DNA of 64,000 bases from Flagellimonas flava (GTDB taxonomy: Bacteria; Bacteroidota; Bacteroidia; Flavobacteriales; Flavobacteriaceae): assembly GCF_900129665.1 (NCBI RefSeq), contig NZ_FQWL01000003.1, positions 372,001 to 436,000 of the forward strand, given 5' to 3'. The translations under genes were made by a program, and so were the position numbers. The notes beneath the pieces were generated by a model. It saw nothing but the letters and a program-made list of their open reading frames with translations. It made no database searches and was not told where the DNA came from. The stretch's first letter is position 1, and each line of letters opens with the position of its first letter. Of the stretch, positions 33,134-41,660 are shown piece by piece.

Positions 33134-34171
33134 ATGTCAATCCACATGAAAAAGAAGCAAAACATCACGTTAAAAGCACTGGCGAAGACGCTAGACCTTT
33201 CCATATCCACGGTATCCCGAGCCCTTAATGACCATCCGGATATTAGCTGGGAAACTAAGGAACGGGTAAAGACCTTGGCCGATAAACACAATTATGTTCC
33301 CAATCTGTTCGCTAGTGGATTTAGAAGTCATAGGACACATATACTTGGAGTCATAGTTCCCAACATCTCCCATTACTTTACCACCACTATTTTAAAAGGG
33401 GTTTTGGAGGAAGGTGAGAATTTGGGCTATCGGGTAATTATCTCCGAATCCAAGAACGACGAAAAAAAGCAGTCAGAGATGCTACGGACCATGGTGCAGT
33501 TTGGGGTGGATGGGGTGTTGATGGCGTTGTCCCGGAAAACCAAATCCGTGGATGAAATTCTGAAGGTGATGAATCGTTTGCCATTGGTTATGTTCGATAA
33601 AGTTTCCGGGAAAATTCCCTGTACCGAGGTGGTTATCAATGAGGAGGAGGCCGCCTACAATGCGGTGGAGCATTTGATCAATACCGGAAAAAGGCGCATT
33701 GCCATTATCAAAGAAACCGAAGGGTCCTATAATTCTGAAAAGCGATATCAAGGGTACCTAAGAGCTCTAAAAGAGTACCATATTCCCGTCGACGAGAAAA
33801 TTGTGCTCAGCACAGAGGACATCTCATTGGCAAAAGGCCGGATGATGGCCAATATTCTTCTCAGTCTCAAAACGCGACCTGATGCCATCTTTGCCATCAC
33901 GGATAGTGCCGCCATTGGGGTGATCAAGGCCTTGAATAAATTCAAGGTAAAGATTCCGGAAGAAATTGCGGTGGTTGGTTTTAGCAATTCGGCCAGCTCC
34001 ACGATTATCAATCCGTCCCTCACTACAGTAGATCAACCCGGAAACAAAATCGGGAGGACTGCAGTCAAATATCTTATCGACGAAATTGAAAATCCCAAGG
34101 AAGACATGTTCTCCAAAACCATCGAGATCAAAACCAACCTTATTGTTCGCGATTCATCCTTTAAAGCGTAA
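33134..34171 (+). CDS. LacI family transcriptional regulator
   Basis: The start is set at the ATG at 33134 (or 33146); an upstream ATG at 33068 would run through the operators. The protein then has 345 residues. A LacI helix-turn-helix opens it: NITLKALAKTLDLSISTVSRALNDHP. It is followed by the periplasmic-binding-protein-like effector domain (THILGVIVPNISHYFTTTI, IPEEIAVVGFSNS, TTVDQPGNKIG). It is divergent from the TonB receptor and the hydrolase/symporter/kinase operon and likely regulates it, probably in response to the substrate or an intermediate. Confidence 0.94.
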   Translation: MSIHMKKKQNITLKALAKTLDLSISTVSRALNDHPDISWETKERVKTLADKHNYVPNLFASGFRSHRTHILGVIVPNISHYFTTTILKGVLEEGENLGYRVIISESKNDEKKQSEMLRTMVQFGVDGVLMALSRKTKSVDEILKVMNRLPLVMFDKVSGKIPCTEVVINEEEAAYNAVEHLINTGKRRIAIIKETEGSYNSEKRYQGYLRALKEYHIPVDEKIVLSTEDISLAKGRMMANILLSLKTRPDAIFAITDSAAIGVIKALNKFKVKIPEEIAVVGFSNSASSTIINPSLTTVDQPGNKIGRTAVKYLIDEIENPKEDMFSKTIEIKTNLIVRDSSFKA

Positions 34172-34210
34172 TTTTGGAATGGAAGTTGCAACCACATCTA
34201 AAAATATATC

Positions 34211-34912
34211 ATGAAAAAAACACTTATTCTATTATTATTTACGGCATTTACTATGACAACATATTCGCAATCCAAGAATTTTCTGGATATCCCCTATCTG
34301 GAAACATCAGCACGGGTAGACACCTTGGTGTCCCCGGATAAAATCTATTTGAACATCACCATCCAGGAAAAAGATTCCAAAGGGAAGAAATCCGTGGAAG
34401 AGCAAGAAAACAAGATGGCCAACAGTCTAAAGAATTTAGGTGTTGATTTGGAAAAGCAGTTGGTCATCAAAGACTTGAGCAGCAACTTTAAAAAGTATTT
34501 TCTTCGCCAAAAAGATGTGTTGAAAAGTAAACAATACTCGCTTTTGGTGTATTCCGGAAAAGAGGCCGGTGAAGTGTTGATGGCTTTGGAAAAATTGGGA
34601 ATAGCCAACACTTATTTGGAAAAAACAGAGTATTCCAAAATGGACGCCTTGGAATTGGAGCTGAAAACAAAAGCGGTGGCCAAGGCCAAAAAGAAAGCGG
34701 AGGCACTTACCTCTCCGTTAGGCCAAAAGGTTGGGGCGGCCATTCACATTTTGGATACCTCAACCCCCTATTACCCAAGATACAACCAAGCTCCTAGAAT
34801 GGAAATGAAGGCCATGTCTATGGATATGGCTGAGGCCGAGCCTTTGGATATTGGTTTTGAGAAAATAAAAGTGGAGACCTCTGTCAATATTAAGTTTGAA
34901 TTGTCCAAATAA
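34211..34912 (+). CDS. SIMPL domain (DUF541) exported protein
   Basis: The 233 residues start with a signal peptide (MKKTLILLLFTAFTMTTYSQ) and then the SIMPL/DUF541 pattern: YLETSARVDTLVSPDKIYL, ENKMANSLKNLGVD, VAKAKKKAEALTSPLGQKVG, ending with VETSVNIKFEL. Family members are periplasmic or outer-membrane associated and of unclear function. It follows the LacI gene by 39 bp on the same strand; cotranscription is possible but unrelated in function. Confidence 0.9.
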   Translation: MKKTLILLLFTAFTMTTYSQSKNFLDIPYLETSARVDTLVSPDKIYLNITIQEKDSKGKKSVEEQENKMANSLKNLGVDLEKQLVIKDLSSNFKKYFLRQKDVLKSKQYSLLVYSGKEAGEVLMALEKLGIANTYLEKTEYSKMDALELELKTKAVAKAKKKAEALTSPLGQKVGAAIHILDTSTPYYPRYNQAPRMEMKAMSMDMAEAEPLDIGFEKIKVETSVNIKFELSK

Positions 34913-34951
34913 GTCCCTTCCAATCGTCATTGAAAGAAAAGGGAATATCTT

Positions 34952-35443
34952 ATGAGAGCTTTTATTCTAATTTTTCTTTTCGGAAGTGGACTGCTTTGCG
35001 CACAACACACAAAACAACTTAAGGCCGGGGAGACTTCCCCGAATGCTTCCCTGGATGATCTGGGCTGGATTGAAGGGCATTGGCGCGGGGAGGCCTTGGG
35101 CGGAATTGCTGAAGAAATCTGGAGTCCTGCCTTGGGTGGCTCTATGATGTTCTCGTTTAAAATGGTGCATGAGGGCAAGGTGACCTTTTATGAACTTGGG
35201 CATATCCAGCAACAAGATTCCACGCTCATCTTGCAACTCAAACATTTCAATGGGAATCTAAAGGGGTGGGAAGCCAAAGAGGAGACGGTTGATTTTAAGC
35301 TGGTGGCCTTGGAGAAGGACAAGGTTTATTTTGAGGGGCTCACCATGGAAAAAATCAATGCGGACCAAATTCGGGTTTATGTTGTCATGAAAGACGACGA
35401 CAAAACGGAAGAATTGGTTTTCAACTATAAGAGGTACAACTAA
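34952..35443 (+). CDS. DUF6265 family exported protein
   Basis: This 163-residue protein has a signal peptide (MRAFILIFLFGSGLLCA) and the DUF6265 pattern LGWIEGHWRGEALGGIAEEIW, then a small beta-sandwich-like domain with GGSMMFSFKMVHEGKVTFYE and LEKDKVYFEGLTME. The domain is a lipocalin-like fold by appearance; ligand is unknown. It lies 39 bp after the SIMPL gene and ends 5 bp before the stop of the convergent TetR gene. Confidence 0.85.
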   Translation: MRAFILIFLFGSGLLCAQHTKQLKAGETSPNASLDDLGWIEGHWRGEALGGIAEEIWSPALGGSMMFSFKMVHEGKVTFYELGHIQQQDSTLILQLKHFNGNLKGWEAKEETVDFKLVALEKDKVYFEGLTMEKINADQIRVYVVMKDDDKTEELVFNYKRYN

Positions 35444-35448
35444 AATGA

Positions 35449-36027
35449 TCAGCCCAAGAGTGAAAGGGCAGCGTCAATCATTTTTTTCAACTTTTTTGGA
35501 TTTGGGTCCACCTTGGTCACCACCCGAAGTCCACTGTAAACGGTATAGAACAAACTTCCTAGACTACTGGCATCTTGTGTCGGTTGAATTTGACCCTCAT
35601 CAATTCCTTTTTGGATATAGGAAACAAACAGATTTTCAACGGCGGATTTATTCTCATTCAGAATATGTAGCAAGCTGTCGTCACCGGGAACCAATTCGGT
35701 GGTAGTGTTTACCACAAAACAACCTTTTCTGGGTTCTTCATGGGCTTCTTCAATTGCGGTGTGGAACAACTTTATAAATCCTGCCTTCACAGATTTTTCC
35801 TTGGCGAAGAGACTTTTAAGCCATTCTTGGGTTGACGCTCGATAACTGGCGAAAGCCCTGTTAAAGAGCTCTTCTTTCCCCCCGAAGGTATCGTAAAGGC
35901 TTGCCCTGTTTATACCTAGTTCAGTGACCAAATTTTGCATTGAAGTAGCATGGAACCCTTTTTCCCAAAAGAGTTCCATAGCCTTGTTCAATACTTCTTT
36001 TTCATCAAATTGTTTGGTCCTTGGCAT
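35449..36027 (-). CDS. TetR/AcrR family transcriptional regulator
   Basis: The 192 residues open with a TetR helix-turn-helix: KEVLNKAMELFWEKGFHATSM, then QNLVTELGINRASLYDTFGGKEELFNRAF. The C-terminal part is the ligand/dimer domain. It lies 36 bp after the SDR gene on the same strand, so the two are an operon, and the operator-like sites at 36830-36882 are upstream of both. It probably represses its own operon until a small electrophile or similar effector binds. Confidence 0.94.
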   Translation of the reverse strand: MPRTKQFDEKEVLNKAMELFWEKGFHATSMQNLVTELGINRASLYDTFGGKEELFNRAFASYRASTQEWLKSLFAKEKSVKAGFIKLFHTAIEEAHEEPRKGCFVVNTTTELVPGDDSLLHILNENKSAVENLFVSYIQKGIDEGQIQPTQDASSLGSLFYTVYSGLRVVTKVDPNPKKLKKMIDAALSLLG

Positions 36028-36063
36028 GGCAATGGAATCGATATTCCAAAAGTATCCAAAAAA

Positions 36064-36813
36064 CTACACTTGGGCCAGTCCGCCATCCACTGGAATTTCA
36101 GCACCAGTAATATAACTGCTGTCCGAAGACGCTAAGAAAAGGGCGGTGGATGCAATCTCTCCAGCATTGCCAAATCTCCCCAAGGAAACCAATGATGGAA
36201 AGGTTGAGGCCATAGCATCAATATTCTCCTGTGGCACATTGTGCTTTCCGTAAATAGGTGTGTCTATAGGACCGGGAGCAATCGCATTTACACGGATGCC
36301 TTTAGGCCCAAATTCCGCGGCCAATGTCCTGGTCAACGATCGTAAGGCCGCCTTGCTGGAGGAATAGGCTGCCATTCCTGCAAAGCCCTTTACGTTGACA
36401 ATGGAGGTGTTGAAAATAATGCTGGCCCCTTCGTTGAAATGGTCATACGCCTCTTTAATAGTAAAGACCGGACCTTTCACATTTACGTCGTGCACCTCAT
36501 CAAAAATCTCTTCGGTAAGGTCGTTGATGCCTTCTACCCTAAAAACACCTGCATTCAGGAAGAGTACATCAATTTTTCCAAATGCCTCCACGGTAGTTCT
36601 AATCAAGTTTTTGCTGTCTGAAATACTTGAAGCTTCGGCCTTTATCAAAAGATAGTCTCCTGAAAGTTCTTGTTTTAAGGCATTCAGTTTTTCTTCACTA
36701 CGTCCGGTCAAAACCACTTTGGCTCCTTCCGAGAGGTATTTTTTTGCGGTCGCAAGACCAATTCCACTTGTTGCGCCGGTTACTACGGCTACTTTGTTTT
36801 CTAGTTTTTTCAT
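36064..36813 (-). CDS. SDR family oxidoreductase
   Basis: Starting at the ATG at 36813 (MKKLENKVAVVTGATSGIG) the protein has 249 residues. The Rossmann glycine motif TGATSGIG and cofactor-binding region are followed by the catalytic Ser (FNTSIVN) and Tyr-x3-Lys (AAYSSSKAAL), and by FGPKGIRVNAIAPGPIDTP. It is an NAD(P)H-dependent reductase/dehydrogenase of the classical type. Its paired TetR gene downstream and the operator overlapping the promoter indicate inducible expression. An earlier in-frame ATG (36876) would lie in the promoter. Confidence 0.93.
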   Translation of the reverse strand: MKKLENKVAVVTGATSGIGLATAKKYLSEGAKVVLTGRSEEKLNALKQELSGDYLLIKAEASSISDSKNLIRTTVEAFGKIDVLFLNAGVFRVEGINDLTEEIFDEVHDVNVKGPVFTIKEAYDHFNEGASIIFNTSIVNVKGFAGMAAYSSSKAALRSLTRTLAAEFGPKGIRVNAIAPGPIDTPIYGKHNVPQENIDAMASTFPSLVSLGRFGNAGEIASTALFLASSDSSYITGAEIPVDGGLAQV

Positions 36814-36829
36814 CGTATCTATTTTTATA

Positions 36830-36882
36830 TTGGAACGTTCATTCTGAAACAAACTTATTACTTTTGGAACAATCATTCCAAA
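36830..36882 (-). promoter_or_regulatory. Promoter and operators of the SDR-TetR operon
   Basis: On the minus strand TTG (36881-36879) is followed after 21 bp by TAAGTTTG (36857-36850), a full Bacteroidota promoter. TTTGGAACAATCATTCCAAA, read on the + strand at 36863-36882, is an inverted repeat (TTTGGAA/TTCCAAA, 6-bp spacer) that covers the -33 side. A related element, TTGGAACGTTCATTCTGAA (36830-36848), shares 15 of 19 positions with the first and starts 34 bp away. The sites suit binding by the TetR protein encoded in the operon. Confidence 0.75.
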
Positions 36883-36959
36883 TAAAAATTGAAGTTTATT
36901 ATTTCCTTAACAATTTCATTCCGGTTTTGTATCTTCCCAAAAGCTAAATCAACTCCGTA

Positions 36960-39900
36960 ATGAAAGCAATTTCCTTCCTGTTCACCCTAGTACTTTTCAT
37001 CTCTTTTGACGGTTACACCCAACGCCGAAATAGAAAACCCGTTCCTCCCACGCAAGTGTTGAAAGATTCCACTTTTCATGGGCTAAAGTGGCGCAATATT
37101 GGTCCCTTTCGTGGGGGACGTAGTGTGGCCTCATCTGGTGTTGTGGGTCAACCCATGACCTATTATATGGGAACCACTGGCGGTGGAATCTGGAAAACTG
37201 TGGATGACGGGATTACCTGGAAAAATGTTTCTGACGGTTTCCTCAAGACTGGGACTGTTGGCGCCATTGCCGTTTCCGAAAGCAATCCGAATATTGTGGT
37301 GGCCGGGATGGGCGAACATGCCGCCCGAGGTGTCATGACCTCCATGGGTGATGGTGTATACAAATCCACAGATGGCGGCAAAACCTGGAAGCATATTGGC
37401 TTGGATGAAACCCGACATATTTCGGATGTGATCATTGACCCAACCCATCCAGATATCATTTTTGTGGCGGCTCAAGGAGCACAATATGGTCCCTCCACAC
37501 AACGGGGTATCTTCAGAAGCACTAACGGAGGGGATTCCTGGGAAAAAGTTCTCAGTGTTGACGAAAATACCGGAGCTTCATCCTTGTCCATGGATATGAC
37601 CAATCCCCTTATCCTCTACGCTGCCATGTGGCAACATCGAAGATACCCTTGGACCATGGAATCTGGTGGGGCATCCTCCGGGCTCTATAAATCCGTGGAT
37701 GGGGGCTCTACCTGGAAACCCATGAAGGAAGGTTTGCCCGAGGAATTTGGTAAAGCTGGCATCTCGGTATCCCGTGCCAATCCGGAGCGCGTTTTTGCCG
37801 TAATTGAAGCTGAAGGGAAAAAAGGTGGGGTGTACCGAAGTGATGATGCTGGGAAAAAGTGGACCCAGATCAACTCCAACCGAATCAATATTGCACGATC
37901 TTGGTATTATATGGAAATCTTTGCCGACCCGCAGAATGAGAACATCGTTTATGTGCTCAATGCTCCGGTGACCAAATCCATAGATGGAGGTAAATCCTTT
38001 ACGCCACTGCCCACCCCGCATGGGGACAACCATCACTTGTGGATCAATCCCAATGACAATTCCAAAATGATCAACTCCAATGATGGGGGTGCCAACGTTT
38101 CCAACAATGCCGGCAAAAGCTGGAGCAGCCAGAAAAACCAACCTACGTCACAATTTTATCGTGTAATCACAGATAATTTGGTACCCTACAATGTTTATGG
38201 GGGTCAACAAGACAATTCGGCCATCGCCATTGCCAGCAGAACCAATGATAATGGTATCGATTGGAAAGACTGGTATTCCGTAGCAGGCTGCGAAAGCGCC
38301 TATTTGGCCTTCGACCCAGATAATCCTGAAGTCGTTTTCGGTGGCTGTTACCAAGGCATTATTGAGAAGTGGGTGAAAGCATCCAACGAGGGAAAACCAA
38401 TCAAGGAATACCCAGAACTTGGCCTAGGCAAGGTTCCGAAAGACTTCAAATTCCGATATAATTGGAACGCACCGATTATTAGTTCTCCCCATGATCGGAA
38501 CACCATCTACCATGCAGGAAATGTTGTTTTTAGAACCTCGGATGCCGGACAAAGTTGGGAGGTCATAAGCCCAGATTTGACTCGGAACCAACTAGAAAAG
38601 CAAGGTCTCGGCGGGGGGCCTTACACCAATGAGGGTGCGGGTGGCGAAAACTATAATACCCTGATGTATCTTGTGGAGTCTCCCCATGAAAAAGGGGTTT
38701 TATATGCCGGAAGCGACGATGGACTGGTCCATATCACCAAGGACGGTGGACAAAACTGGGAAAATATTACCCCACCCAACCTTGCGGAAGGAATTATCAA
38801 CAGCATTGAGGTTTCCCCACACGATCCCGCCACAGCTTATATGGCGGTAATGCGCTATAAATTCATGGATTTGAAACCCTACGTTTTCAAAACCAATGAT
38901 TACGGACAAACCTGGACCAAAATCACCAACGGCTTTACCAACAAGCACACTTTTGTTCGTGCGGTACGGGAAGACAAAAAACAAAAAGGTCTCCTTTATG
39001 CCGGAACCGAAACCGGACTCTATATTTCTTTTGACGATGGCATGAACTGGCAACAATTTCAACTGAATCTTCCCGTAGTACCTATCAATGACCTTATGAT
39101 TCAGGACAACGACTTGGTGGTGGCCACCGCTGGCCGCTCCTTTTGGATTTTGGATGATCTGGGCGCTATTCAAGGCAGTAAAGGAGTTGGAAACGCACTA
39201 CATATTTTCAAACCGAAAAACACGTATAGGTTGTTCGGACAAAGTCCAGAAAAACTACCTCCGGGGTTGGGACAAAATCCCAAGCAAGGAGTCACTTTGG
39301 ATTACTTCCTACCCAAAAAAGCGGATTCCTTAAAGTTGACATTGGAAGTGCTTCAAAATGGCGAGGTCATTCGGACCTACACCAATTCCAAACCCAAGGA
39401 TTTTAAGACTTGGCCTGGTGGCCCGCCAAAACCTGCGGTGCTTCCTTCCAAAAAAGGATACAATCGCTTTACTTGGGATTTTAGGAAAGAAGCCATTCCG
39501 GCTATTGACAAGGTTTTTGTCTTTGGAAATTATAATGGAGCACGGGTAGCACCAGGAACCTATTCCCTGCGTATGACCTTGGAGAACGAAACTGTGGAAA
39601 CCGAGGTGATCATCCTTCCCAATCCCAAATTACAAGCTTCACAAGCCGCTTATATGGAACAGCAGCAGGTTTTGGGCCAAATTGAAGAAAGTCTTCATGG
39701 TATGCATGAGGCAGTCAACCAAATGCGTTCGGCAAAAGCACAATTGAAGGCATATGGGAAACTCTTAAAGGATAAGGCTGCTGCCGAAGAACTTGTTCAA
39801 CTGGGCGATTCTCTAGTGAAACGTATTAGCGCATGGGAAGAAAAATTGATTCAACCCAAGCAGAAGACCTTTCAGGATGTAATCAACTTCAATAACCAAC

Positions 39901-40106
39901 TGAATGCCGACTTTATGCACCTGAAAGGTTTTGTTGATGTGGCCGAACCTCAGGTGACCACCGGAGTGAAAGAGCGATTACGTGACCTTCTGGACCAATG
40001 GAAGACCTTTGAAAAAGAAAAGAACGCCTTGGTCCAAACGGAAATGACGAAGTACAATAACAAATACAAAGAACTTCAATTGCCAGCCATCCTATTGGAC
40101 GATTAG
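36960..40106 (+). CDS. Large exported WD40/BNR (VPS10/sortilin-like) propeller protein
   Basis: The 1048-residue protein starts with a signal peptide and contains many repeats of the BNR/Asp-box type, such as [65 protein letters not shown] and [15 protein letters not shown], filling roughly residues 40-720. This predicts one or two beta-propellers like those of sortilin/VPS10 and sialidases. The C-terminal ~300 residues hold a beta-sandwich-like stretch and helices. It is often labelled glycosyl hydrolase; I see no catalytic residues to support that. Probably surface or periplasmic. Confidence 0.9.
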   Translation: MKAISFLFTLVLFISFDGYTQRRNRKPVPPTQVLKDSTFHGLKWRNIGPFRGGRSVASSGVVGQPMTYYMGTTGGGIWKTVDDGITWKNVSDGFLKTGTVGAIAVSESNPNIVVAGMGEHAARGVMTSMGDGVYKSTDGGKTWKHIGLDETRHISDVIIDPTHPDIIFVAAQGAQYGPSTQRGIFRSTNGGDSWEKVLSVDENTGASSLSMDMTNPLILYAAMWQHRRYPWTMESGGASSGLYKSVDGGSTWKPMKEGLPEEFGKAGISVSRANPERVFAVIEAEGKKGGVYRSDDAGKKWTQINSNRINIARSWYYMEIFADPQNENIVYVLNAPVTKSIDGGKSFTPLPTPHGDNHHLWINPNDNSKMINSNDGGANVSNNAGKSWSSQKNQPTSQFYRVITDNLVPYNVYGGQQDNSAIAIASRTNDNGIDWKDWYSVAGCESAYLAFDPDNPEVVFGGCYQGIIEKWVKASNEGKPIKEYPELGLGKVPKDFKFRYNWNAPIISSPHDRNTIYHAGNVVFRTSDAGQSWEVISPDLTRNQLEKQGLGGGPYTNEGAGGENYNTLMYLVESPHEKGVLYAGSDDGLVHITKDGGQNWENITPPNLAEGIINSIEVSPHDPATAYMAVMRYKFMDLKPYVFKTNDYGQTWTKITNGFTNKHTFVRAVREDKKQKGLLYAGTETGLYISFDDGMNWQQFQLNLPVVPINDLMIQDNDLVVATAGRSFWILDDLGAIQGSKGVGNALHIFKPKNTYRLFGQSPEKLPPGLGQNPKQGVTLDYFLPKKADSLKLTLEVLQNGEVIRTYTNSKPKDFKTWPGGPPKPAVLPSKKGYNRFTWDFRKEAIPAIDKVFVFGNYNGARVAPGTYSLRMTLENETVETEVIILPNPKLQASQAAYMEQQQVLGQIEESLHGMHEAVNQMRSAKAQLKAYGKLLKDKAAAEELVQLGDSLVKRISAWEEKLIQPKQKTFQDVINFNNQLNADFMHLKGFVDVAEPQVTTGVKERLRDLLDQWKTFEKEKNALVQTEMTKYNNKYKELQLPAILLDD

Positions 40107-40115
40107 TATTAAAAT

Positions 40116-40688
40116 ATGCACAAGCAGTTCATAGCGGACAAGAAATATAAAGGAGAGGATTATTCCCAAAATCCCCTTCCTAGGGCGGATTATGAAAACT
40201 GCGTGTTCACCAATTGTAATTTTGCGGGAGGGTTTTTGGACAACCAGAATTTTATGGAATGTGAGTTTGTCGACTGCGACCTTACCAACACCAATATCAA
40301 ACACACCATTTTTAAGGAAACTGTCTTTCGAGGAAGTAAATTGGTAGGCCTCCGCTTTGAAGATTGCAATGATCTACTACTATCGATGCGGTTTCAATCC
40401 TGCAATCTTACCTTGGCATCATTCTTTGGGCTTTCACTCCAGGGCACCCATGTAGTGGATTGCCTCTTGGTGGAAACCGACTTCTCCGAAGCAGATCTTT
40501 CTCAAGCGTTATTTGACCAGTGTAATCTGGAAAAAGCCCTGTTTCATCGCACCCTGTTGTACCAAACCGACTTTACCACTTCTTTTAATCTAGACATCGA
40601 CCCCGAACAAAATCAGCTTAAAAAGACTCAATTCAGCAAGGAAAACCTCATCGGTCTATTGAAAAAATACGATATTGTTGTAACCTAA
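40116..40688 (+). CDS. Pentapeptide repeat protein (Qnr-like fold)
   Basis: This 190-residue protein has tandem pentapeptide repeats (A/C-D/N-L/F-x-x): NCVFTNCNFAGGFLDNQNF, FVDCDLTNTNIKHTIFKETV, RFQSCNLTLASFFGLSLQG, ETDFSEADLSQALFDQCNL. These form a right-handed beta-helix. The architecture resembles Qnr and McbG proteins, which mimic DNA and protect gyrase, but the family also has other roles, so quinolone resistance cannot be inferred. It is shorter than Qnr (~218). It begins 10 bp after the sortilin-like gene. Confidence 0.88.
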   Translation: MHKQFIADKKYKGEDYSQNPLPRADYENCVFTNCNFAGGFLDNQNFMECEFVDCDLTNTNIKHTIFKETVFRGSKLVGLRFEDCNDLLLSMRFQSCNLTLASFFGLSLQGTHVVDCLLVETDFSEADLSQALFDQCNLEKALFHRTLLYQTDFTTSFNLDIDPEQNQLKKTQFSKENLIGLLKKYDIVVT

Positions 40689-40697
40689 CGATGAGGC

Positions 40698-41051
40698 ATG
40701 ACGGGAAAAAAGTGTTTGGAATGTGGAGACCCTTTGAAGGGAAGAATTGATAAAAAATACTGTTCTGACTATTGCAGAAACGCATATAACAACAGAATCA
40801 ACAAGGACAGTAAAAACTTGGTCCGCAATATCAATAACCGACTGCGTAAAAATTATCGTATTCTGGATAGTTTTCCCTTGAAAGACGGTAAAACAAAGAC
40901 CACCAAAATGCGGTTAGTGGACAAGGGTTTCGATTTTGAATACATTACCAATCTGTACACCACCAAAAAAGGAGCTACTTACTATTTTGTCTACGATTTA
41001 GGGTACCTACCCCTAGACCATGACCATTACATCATCGTAAAAAGGGAATAA
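40698..41051 (+). CDS. Zinc-ribbon protein of unknown function (117 aa)
   Basis: The N-terminus holds a treble-clef-like zinc ribbon: KKCLECGDPLKGRIDKKYCS, followed by DYCRNAYNNRIN, with four cysteines in C-x2-C...C-x3-C spacing. The rest is basic and ends with FVYDLGYLPLDHDHYIIVKRE. Conserved small proteins like this recur in flavobacteria without characterised function. It starts 10 bp after the pentapeptide gene, so both may be cotranscribed. Confidence 0.78.
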   Translation: MTGKKCLECGDPLKGRIDKKYCSDYCRNAYNNRINKDSKNLVRNINNRLRKNYRILDSFPLKDGKTKTTKMRLVDKGFDFEYITNLYTTKKGATYYFVYDLGYLPLDHDHYIIVKRE

Positions 41052-41068
41052 AAAGGAAATGAAAAAGG

Positions 41069-41539
41069 TTATTTCCAGTTCTGCGCACTCAGTTTAAGTG
41101 CTGCGATAACGATATCCTTTCGGCTAATCTGCCCTACCAGGATATCATTTTTCATCACCGGTAATCGTCTTCTATTGTGTTTATCGAACACACCTGCAGC
41201 ATCAAAGATGCTCATGTCGTGTGGAATGGTCTGGACATTTTTCGTCATAAATCGCTCCACACTTTTGTCCAAAATGGGCTGATTGAAATACCGACTTTGG
41301 GAAATTTGCTTCATAGCATCGGCTTCCGAAATGATTCCGACCAAGAAACCATTTTTGTCCATCACGGGGCCACCGGAAATATGGTGTTTGGCAAATGCTT
41401 CCATGACTTCCAGAATGGATTGTTCTGGCGAAAAAGTAATCAACTTTTTGGTCATATAGTCCTCTACCAGTATTGGAGCGTCATATTCCTTCTTCGATGC
41501 ATCTTTAGACCGAACGCCTTGAAAACTCTTGATTGCCAT
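41069..41539 (-). CDS. CBS domain protein
   Basis: The 156 residues hold two CBS domains: VEDYMTKKLITFSPEQSILEV-like segment (~residues 24-80, with ISGGPVMDKNGFLVGIISEAD) and a second (~90-150, with RFMTKNVQTIPHDMS, RRLPVMKNDILVGQISRKDI). Tandem CBS modules bind adenine nucleotides and signal energy state. No catalytic partner domain is attached. It is convergent with the zinc-ribbon gene. Confidence 0.93.
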   Translation of the reverse strand: MAIKSFQGVRSKDASKKEYDAPILVEDYMTKKLITFSPEQSILEVMEAFAKHHISGGPVMDKNGFLVGIISEADAMKQISQSRYFNQPILDKSVERFMTKNVQTIPHDMSIFDAAGVFDKHNRRRLPVMKNDILVGQISRKDIVIAALKLSAQNWK

Positions 41540-41660
41540 AACGTTACTTTTTGGGTTGATTAATAAATATATGATTTTTTAACGAATTATTTAAATAATT
41601 GACAATGAATATGCGAAGCTTTCGTAAATTCATATTTTTAGTTGCCAACTTAATCAAACA

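Noticed and set aside
37578-38141. 187-codon minus-strand frame inside the sortilin-like gene
   Set aside because: It mirrors the repetitive glycine-rich BNR repeats of the real gene and has no independent support.
40116-40688. Calling the pentapeptide protein a quinolone-resistance Qnr
   Set aside because: Fold similarity alone does not show gyrase protection, and the protein is shorter than Qnr.
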